Shown: positions 22,039-33,518 of the stretch, piece after piece | How positions within the stretch are numbered: the first letter of the stretch is position 1 | How the letters are laid out: every line of letters begins with the position of its first letter | Source of the DNA: Thinopyrum elongatum | Lineage: Eukaryota > Streptophyta > Magnoliopsida > Poales > Poaceae | Length of the DNA: 64,000 nucleotides | NCBI GenBank assembly: GCA_011799875.1 | Contig: CM022299.1 | Coordinates: 355,274,782-355,338,781 of the forward strand | Direction: 5' to 3' | Notes under the pieces: generated by a model | Told to the model about the DNA's origin: nothing | Database searches by the model: none | The model's input: only the letters and a program-made list of their open reading frames with translations | Program-made: the position numbers and the translations under genes

Positions 22039-22875
22039 AGAGCCCATTCTTCTCCCTCCTTGCCGCCGCTAGACATGTTAAAGAACAATCTGTTTAAGCC
22101 GCGGCAACTTATCTTGTAATATAACTTGCAATATTTTGGAGTTAATGCATGTCATCTCCCTTGAGCAATTTCTTTCTTTGTGTGTACTTGCCCTACGCTT
22201 ATAGGGAACTTGCCGGTGCGCGCACCATTGCCGCGAGCGCTGGGTGCGGGACTTCAACAGCCTGCTGGCGGTGCCGCGGCCGGCAAGCAACCTTGTCGCG
22301 CTCAGTGCAGCCACTTAGGTTGTTGAGCGGACTCGAAACAAGATAAGGGCGCGACCGATTACGCTTAGGTTCCGTCGCGCACAGGTTTTCCATACAAAGA
22401 GTAGTATCGTTCAAGGAAAATAACCTTGAAAATAAAAAAGAATTTGATTGCTCAAACTTTGGCACTTAGCTTTGTCGTTGATCTCTCCGCGGCAAGGTCT
22501 TGTCACTGCTTGCCGCTGCCTTCTTCCCGGCAAGGCAAAGTTTCTTTGAACGACGCCTGGTCCATATCATTATCCCATCCCCCCCGGCAAACTTGTGCGC
22601 GAGGGAAGCTTCTGTCTCTTTGAGAAAAAGAAAGAAGAGAAAATAAAGATATAGGAGCTTGGCGGCTCGTTAATGCTTACCGGGGAGGCTGCACTGCACA
22701 GTATGTCAGATAATCATGCAAAATAAAAGTAAACATGAAATCGTCAAAAACTGCGAAATACAAAAGCTTTATTTATGCACAGGGTCTGCGCCTGGCTTTG
22801 TACAAAGGATTACATGCAACAGCGGCAGGACTTGTACAAGAGGTGGTTGCCGGGGAAGGGCCCGGCAACCGCGCC
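22039..22875. other. Spacer between the convergent ends of antisense gene and gag-pol
   Basis: About 840 bases with no supported gene. It has AATAAA-type words on both strands around 22720 (plus) and 22768-22773 (minus), consistent with 3' ends of convergent transcripts, and scattered CTTGCCG words. No protein homology is recognised. Confidence 0.45.
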
Positions 22876-25800
22876 TTATGGGTAAAACTTACGAAGATGC
22901 TCAATGTTCCAAGAGTTGATCACTGGAATGCCATCCTCGGTCTCCAGGCGGACAGCACCAGGCCTGGTGACTCGTTTCACCCGATAAGGGTCTTCCCACT
23001 TCGGCGTCAACTTGTTTGAATTCTTGGCCGACTGAACGCGCCGAAGAACAAGGTCGCCTTCCTCGAGACTTCTGGCATTAACTTTGCGGCTATGGTAGCG
23101 GCGCAAAGCTTGCTGGAAGCAAGCAGCTCTCACAGCAGCCTGAAGACGATCCTCCTCGAGGAGCACAGCGTCATCTTGCCGCAGTTGCTCTTGCTCAAGC
23201 TCATCGTAAGCGAGCACTCGAGGTGACCCGTATACGAGTTCCGTGGGGAGAACTGCCTCTACTCCATAAACTAGAGCAAAAGGCGTCTGGCCAGCAGCTC
23301 AATTTGGCGTCGTCCTGATCGACCAAAGAACCACTGGCAGCTCCTCGATCCAGTTCTTGCCGCACTTGCGCAGCCTGTCTAAAGTTCTCGTCTTGAGCCC
23401 ACGCAGCACTTCAGCATTTGCCCTTTCAGCTTGACCGTTGCTTCGCGGGTGAGCAACAGAAGCGAAACAGACCTTGGCACCAAGGTCTTCGACATACTGC
23501 ATGAAGGCGTGGCTCATGAACTGGGTACCGTTGTCGGTGATGATCCTGTTAGGAACACCAAAGCGACAAACAATTCCCTTGAAGAACTTGATGGCTGATT
23601 GTGCTGTCACCTTCCTCACTGCTTCCACTTCCGGCCACTTCGTGAACTTGTCGATGGCCACATACAAGTACTCGAAGCCCCCGGTGGCACGGGGAAAGGG
23701 GCCGAGGATGTCGAGCCCCCAGACCGAAAATGGCCAGGAGAGAGGGATTGTCTGGAGAGCTTGAGCTGGCTGATGAATCTGCTTGGAATGAAGCTGGCAC
23801 GCTTCACACTTGGTTACTAGTGCAGTTGCATCCTGGAGGGCGGTGGGCCAAAAGAAACCTTGCCGGAAAGCCTTTCCAGCAAGGGCTCTTGACCCTATGT
23901 GGTGACCACATATGCCTCCATGAATCTCCGCCAACAGCTCCTGTCCCTCTTCCCGGGGAATACACTTCAATTTCACACCGTTTGGTCTTTTTCTGCACAG
24001 CATGTCATCGACAAATTGATACATATTGGACCGTCGGGCTACTTTCTCCGCTTCTTCCTGCTCTTCGGGAAGTTCTCCTGTCTGAAGGAAACGGACGATC
24101 TGCTGCGCCCACGCTGGAGCCTGTGGCTCGACAACAAGGACTAAAGGCATTTCTTCTGCTGCGGGAACATCAGGCCCTGCAGCAAGAGCTTGTCGCTCTA
24201 CCAGAGCCGGCCGTTCCCCGACGAGCTTGGCGGGAACAGCTGCTTCAACGACAAGAGCCTGGGGCCCTGCTGGAGCGTGCTGTCCTTCAACAAGCTTGTC
24301 GGGAGCAGTTGCTTCAACGACGGAAGCCCAAGGCCTCGTCGGAGCATCTTGCTCCTCAGCGTTTTGATCAGGAGCGCCTGCTTCAACGACAAGGACCCGA
24401 GGTCTTGTCGGAGCAAGTTGCCCCTTTGCATCTTGCCTAGGAGCACCCACTTCAACGACAAGAGCGTGAGGCCTTGTCAGAGTAAGTTGCCCCTCTGCAT
24501 CTTTGACGCTGGCTTTGGCAGCCTTCTTGCCGGCGGCTTCGGGGAGCTCTGCCGGGAAGTAGTCGCCAGAAGCCAACTTCCTCTTCCTGCCTTGCCCAAC
24601 TGATGGCGTCACGGATGGCTGAGTTAGTTGGAGCACAAAAGTGCCTGGTTCCACAGGCAATTTGAGTGCGGCGTGCTTTGACAAACCATCGGCAATGTCA
24701 TTCTCAGCACGTGGGACGTGCTCCATTTGTAGGCCGTCAAAGCGTTCTTCCAACTTCCTCACCTCATCTACATAAGCTTCCATCAATGGGCATTGGTAGT
24801 TCTTGTTCACTTGCCTGACGACAAGCTGCGAATCTCCCCTGACAATAAGCTTCTTGATCCCAAGGTCTGCCGCGATCCTGAGACCGGCAAGCAACCCCTC
24901 ATACTCTGCAGTATTGTTCGTCGCCTGTTCCTTGGGAAAGTGCATTTGGACCACGTACTTGAGGTGCTCTCCGGTGGGTGCGACAAGCAGTACGCCAGCA
25001 CCGGCGCCTTGCAGCGAAAAGGCACCATCAAAGTACATAAGCCACTCTTTGCTTGTCTCCTTGCCGGGGAGAGTCGTCTCTGGGATTTCTTCGTCTGGCG
25101 TTGGTGTCCATTCTGCGACAAACTCTGCCAAAACTCGGCTCTGTATGGTTGATGTACTCTCAAACTTGAGACCAAAGCTCGACAACTCCAACGCCCACTC
25201 GACAATCCTGCCTGTCGCTTCTGGATTTTGCAAAATCCTTTTCAGCGGGAAGCGAGTGACGACGGTAACTTCATGTGCTTGAAAGTAATGGCGCAGCTTT
25301 CTCGAGGCCATGAGAAGGCCAAAAAGCAGCTTCTGCACACCAGAATACCTTGACCTAGCTCCCTGCAGAAGAGAGCTCACAAAGTAGACCGGGCGCTGCA
25401 CCATTTTCTTCTTTTGTATCACTTCGCCTGACTGCGCAGACGAATCCTTGTCGGCACCAAAACTTGTCGGGGGAGCCCCCAGCTTGTCGCTGGACGTGCT
25501 TGCCGCAGTTACTGCCTCCTCATCCACCTCTCTCTCCGCTACTAGCGCAGCACTAACCACTTGATTGGTTGCCGCTAGATACAGCAACAACTTCTCTTGT
25601 GGTTTAGGTGCGACAAGTATTGGAGGAGAGGAGAGGTATCTCTTCAAGTCTTGCAGCGCTGCCTCCGCCTCCGGAGTCCATTTCAATGGACCTGCCTTTT
25701 TTAAGATTTTGAAAAATGGTAGGGCGCGCTCAGCTGACTTGGAGATAAACCTACTGAGAGCAGCAACACAGCCGGCAAGTCGTCGTACATCCTTGACGCG

Positions 25801-26604
25801 CTTCGGTGCCTCAATTTGCTCAATGGCTTTGATCTTGTCAGGATTGGCTTCAATTCCACGTTGAGACACAAAGAACCCGAGAAGCTTGCCGGAGGGAACT
25901 CCAAACACGCACTTCTCGGGGTTGAGCTTCAGGTTGATCTTGCTCAGATTTACAAAAGTTTCTTCTAGATCTTGAACCAAAGTAGCCCTGTCCTTGCTTT
26001 TGACCACTATATCATCCATATAGGCTTCCACATTTCTGTGCAGCTGAGGCTCAAAAGCAATCTGGACGGCTCTTGCAAATGTTGAACCAGCATTTTTCAA
26101 ACCAAATGGCATACGTATGAAACAGTATGTGCCACAGGGTGTGATAAATGCGGTCCTTTCCTCATCTTCCTCAGCCATGAAGATTTGATGATACCCTGAA
26201 TATGCGTCAAGAAATGAAAGCAAATCACATCCTGCCGTGGAGTCAACAATCTGGTCTATGCGGGGCAAAGGAAATGGGTCTTTGGGACAAGCTTTATTGA
26301 CATCAGTGAAATCAATACAAAGCCTCCATTTTCCATTCGCTTTGCGCACGACAACAGGATTGGCCAACCACGTAGGATGGAGCACTCCTTTGACGAGGCC
26401 TGCTGCTTCCAACTTCTTGATTTCTTCCGCAATAAACTCTTGCCGCTTTACAGCTTGCTTTCTGGCTTTCTGCTTGACGGGCCTCGCGTGGGGACAGACG
26501 GCAAGGTGGTGCTCAATTACTTTCCTAGGAACACCGGGGATGTCGGACGGTTGCCATGCAAACACGTCGACATTCGCCCGCAGGAAAGCAACGAGCGCGC
26601 TTTC
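22876..26604 (-). pseudogene. pol: Gypsy (Tat) reverse transcriptase - RNase H (two modules) - integrase
   Basis: Continuous minus-strand frame with the upstream protease, interrupted by TGA at 23299-23301 (Arg expected) and preceded by TAG 26605-26607. Reverse transcriptase motifs: WRLCIDFTDVNKACPKD, FLDAYSGYHQI, MPFGLKNAGSTFAR and the catalytic YMDD (about 26010). A first RNase H module lacks the usual first Asp (LYLAATNQV). A second, archaeal-type module starts WLMYFDGAFSLQGAGAG, with later acidic residues in NTAEYEGL, GDSQLVV and ADGLSKHA. A linker with 69-bp repeats follows, then the HHCC zinc motif and the integrase core (GLDILGPF, TDNGTQF, SNGQAERAN). The C-terminus is WNIEHLRKFYP. The strong motifs make the identification certain. 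Confidence 0.93.
24184..24528 (-). repeat. In-frame 69-bp tandem repeat in pol between RNase H and integrase
   Basis: The word CTTCAACGAC recurs ending at 24252, 24321, 24390 and 24459, exactly 69 bases apart. There are about five units. On the coding strand each encodes a 23-residue block of the form xAxxQxxPTRPxALVVEAxAP. The array lies in the linker after the second RNase H, keeps the frame, and is not a motif I know for Gypsy polyproteins. Confidence 0.85.
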
Positions 26605-27474
26605 CTATTTGTTGTCAAGTGTGGCACTGATGGTGAAGGAACCACCAGTGCCATCCTCCTTGGCGGGCACCTTCTTTGTCGCCGGTGGAGTGGCTTTGTT
26701 CTTCTTGCACTTGCCGGTGGAGCTCTCTGGCGCGTCCTCGACGGCAGCGCAGCACTCCGAAGAGGTGCGCTTGCCGGAGTGGGCACAGGAGCTCTTGCCG
26801 GACTTCCTCTTGTTCTTCCTCCCGGGAGCTTCAGCGGCAAGTGCCTTGGCGGCAGTTGCGGCAGCTGCTTCCCGGTAGATCTTGTCGGCGCAAATAAGTG
26901 CATCCTTCTTATCGCAGGGAACTGTGATAACACTTACTAGGCCTGGCATCTTCAACACGTTGTAGGCATAATGAGAGGCTGCCATGAACTTGGCGAGCGC
27001 TGGACGGCCAAGTATCCCATTATAAGGCAATGGAATATCGGCAACGTCAAAGGTGACCTTCTCGGTCTGGTAGTTCAGCTCGCCGCCAAATGTCACTGGC
27101 AGCGTGATCTTCCCTTTCGGCTTGCTCCTTCCTGGATTGACTCCTTGGAAAGTACCAGTTTCCTCAAGCTCGCCGTCAGGGATTTGAAGTTTCCGGAGCA
27201 CAGCGGGCGAAATCAGATTCAAGCCGGCCCCACCGTCAACTAACATCTTCGTGACCTTGAGGTTGCGGATCATTGGTGAAACCAACACCGGCAAGCACCC
27301 GACCGCCGTTGTGCGGTCAGGGTGGTCCTCAATGTCAAAGACGATAGGCGTGTCGGACCACTTCAGAAGCTTTCTGGCGTCAACAGATGGTTCCGCCGCA
27401 TTGATCTCTCGTGCCCACTGTTTAAGTTGGCGGTGAGAAGAATGCAACGAAGCACCACCGTCAACACACAAGAC
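26605..27474 (-). pseudogene. pol: Gypsy (Tat) protease region of gag-pol
   Basis: Same frame as gag and RT, bounded by TAA 27475-27477 and TAG 26605-26607, each where Gln fits. It contains two DGGA-type sites: VDGGASLHSSH near its start and the retropepsin-like MLVDGGAGLNLISPAVLR (about 27220-27250), followed by PYNGILGRPAL, the typical C-terminal motif of this protease class. The tail is Lys/Ala-rich. It would cleave the polyprotein in the particle. Confidence 0.85.
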
Positions 27475-29475
27475 TTATGTGGCTTTCTGAAATTCGTGCT
27501 CACTGGATTCTTCATCATCTAGATCATCATCATCATCATATTTGTCGCGGCCACAAGGAGGCATGTCTCTCTGCTGCTGCTTGGCCTTGCCGCGACGCCC
27601 TCCTCGGGCAGTGCACTTCTTGCCGGACCCGCCAGCACCTTCTGGGGCCTTCTCCTTGTCGCGCCTCTCATACTCAGCTTTCTGCTGCTCGACAAGCTGC
27701 TCGACTCGTCGGCAGTTCTGGAGATCATGTCCCTTGGTGCAGTGGATCTTGCAATATTGCTTGTCGGAGCCGTCCTGCTTGTCGGCAGCCGCCAAGGCCT
27801 GACAGTTGGCGCACGCGGCAATCTCCTTGCCGGAGCCCTCAACTTTGGCCTTGTCGGCGCTGCCGTTGCCGCTGGACTGTTCGACGGCAAGCACAGCTTT
27901 GCCCTTTTCCTTCCTGTTGTTCCGCCGCCGGCCCTTCTTTGCCGGGGCGGTACCTTCGCTGTCAGAGCTCCCCCCTACGCCAACACCTTCACCAGGAAGT
28001 TTCCTTCCCTCTTCAGCACGCGCACACTTGTCGGCGAGAGCATATAGCTGGCCAATGTCTCTGACCTTGGTCATCGCCATTTCCTCCCGCATCTTGCGGT
28101 TACGCACGTTCTGATGGAACGCGCTAATAACCACAGTGGGGTGAACATCTGGGATGTTGTACTGTACGCGACTGAACCTTTGAATGTATTTGCGCAGGGG
28201 CTCTCCTTCCTTCTGGGGGATGAGATGAAGATCACTCTCCTGGCCATGAGGTTGATGACCGCCAGTAAAGGCACCAACAAACTGATGGCATAGGTCCGCC
28301 CATGAAGAAACGGAGTTCTCCGGCAAGTGCATGAGCCATGAGATGACGTTGCGCTTTAACACGAGTGGGAAGTAGTTAGCAAGAATCTTGTCATCTCGTC
28401 CCCCGGCAGCTTGCACCGCAATGGTGTAAATGCTGAGGAACTCCGACGGGTGTGTCTTGCCATCATACTTCTCCGGCACGTCAGGCTTGAAAGCCTTGCG
28501 GTTGGGCCACTGGACCTGCCGCAGTTCACGGGTGAACGCTGGACAACTTACCGCGTACGGCAAGTCACCAGGATCCCCTGGTGCATGCATGTCAACAGCG
28601 GGCCCTGCGCGTCTGTCGGACTGACGATGCGCTTCTCTCCTTCGCTCGATAGTGGTACGAGCGTCTTCTCCTCTGCGTTCCTGAAGAACGAGGCGCTGGT
28701 CACGACGAGCTCGCGGGTCAGACGACGCCATGGAATCATCGCCACGGGCGTCGTTTCGACGTGTCGGCGACCGAGGCCGTCTGGGCGGGGAGTGTACGGT
28801 TGTTGCCCCCTCGCCGTTCTTGTTGGTGACAGCATTGTCACCAGTTCTCTTGTCGGCCGCGCGCGTCGGATCGGCATCAGCGAAGCTGAGAAGGCTCTGA
28901 ATGGTTGCCGTCCACTCGTCAAGCTTATCTGCTGGTGGAGGGAAGTTCAGGAGCAGCTGCGCACGCGCCAACACTTCTGCTGGTGAGGGAGGTATCGAGT
29001 GGCGTGAGGACTGTGGGATGCTCTTACTCCTAACAGTGTTAGAAGGAGCATCTCCACGCCCAGGCGACCGTACCTCGACCCCGCCAGCGTGTTGATGCGT
29101 ATGGTGACCCTGCGCATCTCGAGATCGATGCGCAAGTTCATTATCCAGGGAGCGGCTGGCACCTGGGGCGTCAGGACGCTGCCTGTCACGGGCTTCTTGC
29201 GAAGGCCGCGGCGTCTGAACCGGCGCAGCCGTTCTAGAATGCGCAGCACCGTTTCTGGAGCTTGCAGGGCCAGCAGCAGCGAGCAGCGCTGCGTTCCCAG
29301 ACCCAGCAGCGCCAAGATTGGCGTTGCTGTCCCGGTTTTGGACAGGTGGAGGTAATGGGAGCTCTCGCTCTCCAGTCCCTCCAGCAGCCGCAATCACGTC
29401 GGCACCCTCCTGCATGGGAGCAGGCGGGTTGGACGTAGACGCACCGATGGCCGAAGTCTTCTTTTTTGGAGCCAT
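27475..29475 (-). pseudogene. gag: Gypsy (Tat) gag of element G
   Basis: The start is set at 29475 (MAPKKKTSAIGAS); an in-frame upstream ATG at 29508 is possible. About 270 residues of Ala/Pro/Arg-rich sequence precede the capsid domain (KYDGKTHPSEFLSIY, NVISWLMHLP, EGEPLRKYIQRFSRV). A zinc-knuckle variant CKIHCTKGHDLQNC follows near the C-terminus, then a basic tail and a run of Asp. The frame ends at TAA 27475-27477 and continues in the same frame into protease, so gag and pol were one polyprotein of about 2200 codons. Apart from three stops it looks intact. Confidence 0.9.
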
Positions 29476-29540
29476 AAGGCGGAGGATGGCCCAAAAACTA
29501 ATGCGCAAATCGCTAGATTAGGTTCACACAACCTCTCCCC

Positions 29541-29556
29541 CTACCTGGCGCACCAA
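29541..29556 (-). other. Primer binding site of element G
   Basis: The minus strand reads TTTGGTGCGCCAGGTAG a few bases inside the 5' LTR, the expected place and TGG-type start for a tRNA primer site. I do not assign the tRNA. Confidence 0.6.
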
Positions 29557-29559
29557 AGA

Positions 29560-30566
29560 TGTCGGGGACGAATCCACGATCACCTATGGGACCCAGGGAA
29601 GGACCCCTTTTACGTTCTGCAGGGAGAGACGGTCGCACGAAGAGCAAATCTAGCGAAGAACACGACAGCGCACGCGAGAGATTTACCCAGGTTCGGGCCG
29701 CACGGATGCGTAAAACCCTACTCCTGCTTTTTGGTATATTATCTGGATGATTGTTCTAGCTCCAGAAGCGCTACAGTATAGAGCAGCTGCGTACAATACT
29801 GGAGTTCTCAATCTCCGAGTTCCTAACCCCCCTCCACGTTGCCTATGGGCCTCCTTTTATACGCACAAAGGGGTCACCAACAGGTGGCAAACAGTAAAGG
29901 TAGAGGTGGAAAGTGGCTACAGTAAGGCCATTATTACTAGGATGACATGTCCTACCTACCACTGACGGCAGGGGACAAGGGCATTAAATGCCCATGCCTT
30001 AGCTGTCCAGATACATGTATCTGGACGTCTTGGACGTGGGAAAAGCCTATCCCACCTGCTCCTGCACCGCTAGCTACAGAGCACCGCCGTCTACACAGTG
30101 CCCTGCCACGCACGCTTGGAAGGACCCAGAGCGTCACGCTGGCAGAGGCACTGGAGCAGCAGCACAGTGGTACAGTAACGCTTGCCGCGGCAAGACCTTG
30201 CCGCACTTGATAGCTTGCCGCAACCAATAGCTTGCCGCGCAAGGTAACTTGCCGGGGCAAGTACCTTGCCGCAGCTGCTATCTTGCCACAGCCAATACCT
30301 TGCCGCAGCCAATGACTTGCCGGGGCAAGTACCTTGCCGCGGCAAGTACTCTGCTACAGCAAACCTCAGGCTGGGCCTCAACTGTCCCTCCCGGCAAGCT
30401 CCTCTTGCCGGGGCCTTGACTCTTGCTTTGTATACTTTGTTCTTGAATGGCTTAATAATCTTGAGCTTCTCTCTGGCTGTCCTCCCGTAAGCCTGGCCGC
30501 GGGATGCTGCTACTGCCCGTGCACAAGTACGGGGTACTAGGGTACCCCTATTCTAGTACACCGACA
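29560..30566 (-). repeat. 5' LTR of Tat Gypsy element G
   Basis: 1007 bp, about 99% identical to 16648-17662 by hand count. The minus strand has TATAAAAGG at 29853-29861, a likely promoter for gag-pol. The CTTGCCG array is at about 30180-30347. Confidence 0.92.
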
Positions 30567-30602
30567 CCCCCCCCCCCCGGGTAGACATACTTTGTTCCTA
30601 CA
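30567..30602 (+). repeat. Distal 36 bases of the Copia 3' LTR
   Basis: The C-run followed by GGGTAGACATACTTTGTTCC and TACA completes the LTR interrupted at 16647. GTTAT at 30603-30607 is the right target duplication of the Copia element. Confidence 0.88.
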
Positions 30603-31512
30603 GTTATCTTTTCTATTTTTTGGTGTGCACGCAAATTATGCTACTGTTATGGTTGTGTTTTTATGTTTCAATTAGTGTTTGTGCCAAGTAAAGCCTTTGT
30701 GATGATCTGGATGATAGTTGATTTGATTCTGTGAAAAAACAGAAATGTTTGCGCCTAGTAGCGGAATTGTTTAAATTTACTGGAACATGATTTTTATATT
30801 ATTTTTTTACACCTAATCGATATACAAATTTCACATGTATTCCTAATTTTTTAGAATTTTTAGAGTTACAGAAGTATAGTCATAGTTCGGATTACTACAG
30901 ACTGTTCTGTTTTTGACAGATTCTGTTTCGTTGCATTGTTTGCTTGTTTTGATGAATCTATGGATTGTATCGGGGGGTATAAGCCATAGTGAAGTTAGAA
31001 TACATTAGGTATTATGAAATAATAAAATATGAATGGGGTTGCAACAGTACCTAAAGTTTGTGATTTGGTTGTTATACTAATGGATCTCACGAAGGTTTTT
31101 GTTGAGTTTTGTGTGCTGAAGTTTTCAAGTTTTGAGTGAGATCATGATGGATGAAGGAATAAGGAGTTGCAAGAGCCTAAGCTTGGGGATGCTCCAGAAG
31201 GCATCGCCTCTTTCTTCTAACAACTATCGGTAATATTACTCGGAGCTATATTTTTATTTATCAGACGATATGAGTTTTGCTTGGAGCATCGTGTATTATA
31301 TGAGTCTTTGCTTTGTTTGCTTTTTAGTTTGCCACAATCATCTTTGCTGGACATACCTTTTTGATAGGGACAAACATTATTTGTGATTTTTTAGAATACT
31401 CTATGTGCTTCACTTATCTCTTTTGAGCTAGGCAGTTGCTCTAGTGCTTCACTTATATCTTTTAGAGCACGGCGGTGGTTACATTTTATACAAATAATTG
31501 CACTGTCATGCT
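30603..31512 (+). mobile_element. Internal fragment of element C (copy A, right part)
   Basis: Non-coding AT-rich sequence that continues 1794-2932 after removal of the Copia element and matches 40218-41125. It includes the words AAGCTTGGGGATGC (about 31178) and TGCTTCACTTAT (twice, about 31408-31460) that recur in the Athila-type elements here. No ORF is supported. Confidence 0.7.
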
Positions 31513-32487
31513 TGATTGCTTGTATCTGCATTGGTATTTCCCCGAAGAGGAGAGGATGATGCAGCACAACAACGGTAAGTATTTCCCTTAGTTATGAAAC
31601 CAAGGTTATCAATCTAGTAGGAGAAAGCAACACTATGTAAACAGCACCTGCACACAAATAACAAATACTTGCAACCCAACACGTAAGAGGGGTTGTCAAT
31701 CCCTCCTCGGTATTGAGATAGATGAAATTGTATGAGATTTGATAAATAGATCTGACTAAAATACAAAATAAAATAAAGAAAGAACAAGTGCAACACGGTA
31801 TTTTGGGGTTTTTGGAATAATAGATCTAAAAACAATATGATAGAAAATAGACCCGGGGGGCGTAGATTTCACTAGTGGCTTCTCTCGAGAAAATAGCATA
31901 CGGTGGGTAAACAAATTACTGTTGGGCAGTTGATAGAAGAGCTAATAATTATGATGATATCCAAGGAAATGATCAAGTATATAGGCATCACGTCCAAGAT
32001 TAGTAGACCGACTCCTACCTACATCTACTACTATTACTCCACACATTGACCGCTATCTAGCATGCATCTAGTGTATTAAGCTCATGGAGAAATGGAGTAA
32101 TGCAATAAGAATGATGACATGATGTAGACAAGATCTATTCATGTAGGAATAGACCCCATCTTTTTATCCTTAATAGCAATGATACTTGCGTGCCTTGCTA
32201 CCCCTTCTGTCACTGGGTGAGGACACCGCAAGATCGAACCCATCACAAAGCACCTCTTCCCATTGCAAGAAAAATCAATCTAGTTGGCCAAACCAAACCA
32301 AAGTTTCGGAGAAGAAATACGAGGCTATATTAATCATGCATATAAGAGATCAAAGAAGACTCAAATAATTTTCATGGATAGATCTGATCGTAAACTCACA
32401 ATTCATCAGATCCCAACAAACACACCACAAAAAGTCATTACATCAAATAGATCTCCAAGAACATCGAGGAGAACATTGTATTGAGAA
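31513..32487 (-). repeat. Truncated solo LTR, Sabrina-like (copy A)
   Basis: Begins TGATTGCTTGTATCTGC after ATGCT (31508-31512), exactly as the complete solo LTR at 41126-42700, and follows it to 32487. The remaining 600 bases are missing because the tandem duplication breakpoint falls here. Confidence 0.8.
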
Positions 32488-32528
32488 CATCGAGGAGAAC
32501 ATTCATGGATAGATCTGATCATAAACTC
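32488..32528. other. Patchwork filler at the tandem duplication junction
   Basis: The bases after 32484 repeat two nearby stretches: 32485-32503 copies 32459-32477 (19 bases exact) and 32502-32528 copies 32371-32397 (one mismatch). The sequence then switches to the internal region of D. Short templated copies at a join are typical of error-prone end joining. Confidence 0.7.
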
Positions 32529-33518
32529 TCTCTTTTTTGGGCTCTCCTTTTTTTTGGCCTCTTTCTTTAAATTTTTTCGTCTGGAGTGTCATCCCGACTT
32601 GTGGGGGAATCATAGTCTCCATCATCCTTTCCTCACTGGGACAATGCTCTAATAATGATGATCATCACACTTCTATTTACTTACATCTCAATATTACAAC
32701 TCGATATCTAGAACAAAGTATGACTCTATATGAATGCCTCTGGCAGTGTACCAGGATGTGCAAAGATCTGGCATAGCAAAGATATCAAAAAAACAGACAA
32801 GCCATGAAAATATCATGCTAGCTATCTTACGATCATGCAAAGCAATATGACAATGAATGCTCAAGTCATGTATATGATGATGATGGAAGTTGCATGGCAA
32901 TATATCTCGGAATGGCTATGAAAATGCCATGATAGGTAGGTATGGTGGCTGTTTTGAGGAAGATATAATGAGGCTTATGTGTGATAGAGCATATCATATC
33001 ACAGGGTTTGGATGCACCAGCGAAGCTTGCACCGACTCTTGAGGTGAGAAAGGGCAATGCATGGTGCCGAAGAGGCTAGCAATGATGGAAGGGTGAGAGT
33101 GCGTATAATCCATGGACTCAACATTAGTCATAAAGAACTCACATACTTATTGCAAAATTTTATTAGCCATCGAAACAAAGTACTAATACACATGCTCCTA
33201 GGGGGATATATTGGTAGGAAAAGACCATCGCTCATCCCTGACCGCCACTCATAAGGAAGACAATCGGAAAATAAATCATGCTCCGACTTCATCACATAAC
33301 GGTTCGCCATACGTGCATGCTTAGGGAATCACAAACCTAAATGCAAGTATTTCTACCAATCCACAATTACTCACTAGCATGACTCTAATATCACCATCTT
33401 TATATCGCAAAACTATTGCAAGGAATCAAACATATCATATTCAGTGCTCTACAAGTTTTTATGTTGGATTTTATGACTAACCATGTGAATGACCAATTCA
33501 TGTTGACTCTCTAAATAG

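Larger units (their letters stand above)
16648..30566 (-). mobile_element. Tat-lineage Gypsy retrotransposon G with antisense gene, nested in Copia 3' LTR
   Basis: 13.9-kb element on the minus strand. LTRs are 29560-30566 (5') and 16648-17662 (3'), both TGTCGGGG...CCGACA. CCCCC flanks it on both sides (16643-16647, 30567-30571) within the host LTR's C-run. In element order: primer site, gag, protease, reverse transcriptase, two RNase H modules, integrase, then a gene on the opposite strand, polypurine tract, 3' LTR. The two RNase H modules and the antisense gene point to the Tat/Retand-type branch. Damage is light: three stops in gag-pol and two in the antisense gene, with no frameshift that I could find. 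Confidence 0.9.
2933..30602 (+). mobile_element. Maximus-like (SIRE-lineage) Copia retrotransposon, interrupted by nested Gypsy element
   Basis: Plus-strand Copia element: 5' LTR 2933-4236, Met-type primer site, gag, protease-integrase, reverse transcriptase-RNase H (integrase before RT, the Copia order), then a 5-kb region with a third, envelope-like ORF, several polypurine tracts, and the 3' LTR 15368-16647 plus 30567-30602. The large gag, extra ORF and repeated polypurine tracts fit the SIRE lineage; in Triticeae the Maximus family fits by size and layout. All ORFs are broken by frameshifts and stops. A 13.9-kb Gypsy element sits in the C-tract of the 3' LTR. A solo LTR of the same insertion lies at 38914-40217. 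Confidence 0.85.
1..32487. repeat. Tandem duplication, copy A (extends off window to the left)
   Basis: After removing the Copia and Gypsy insertions, 1-2932 plus 30603-32487 is collinear with 35971-38913 plus 40218-42102: same element boundaries, same Copia insertion site, same solo LTR. In 255 aligned bases (2250-2504) I count about 7 differences. Confidence 0.85.
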
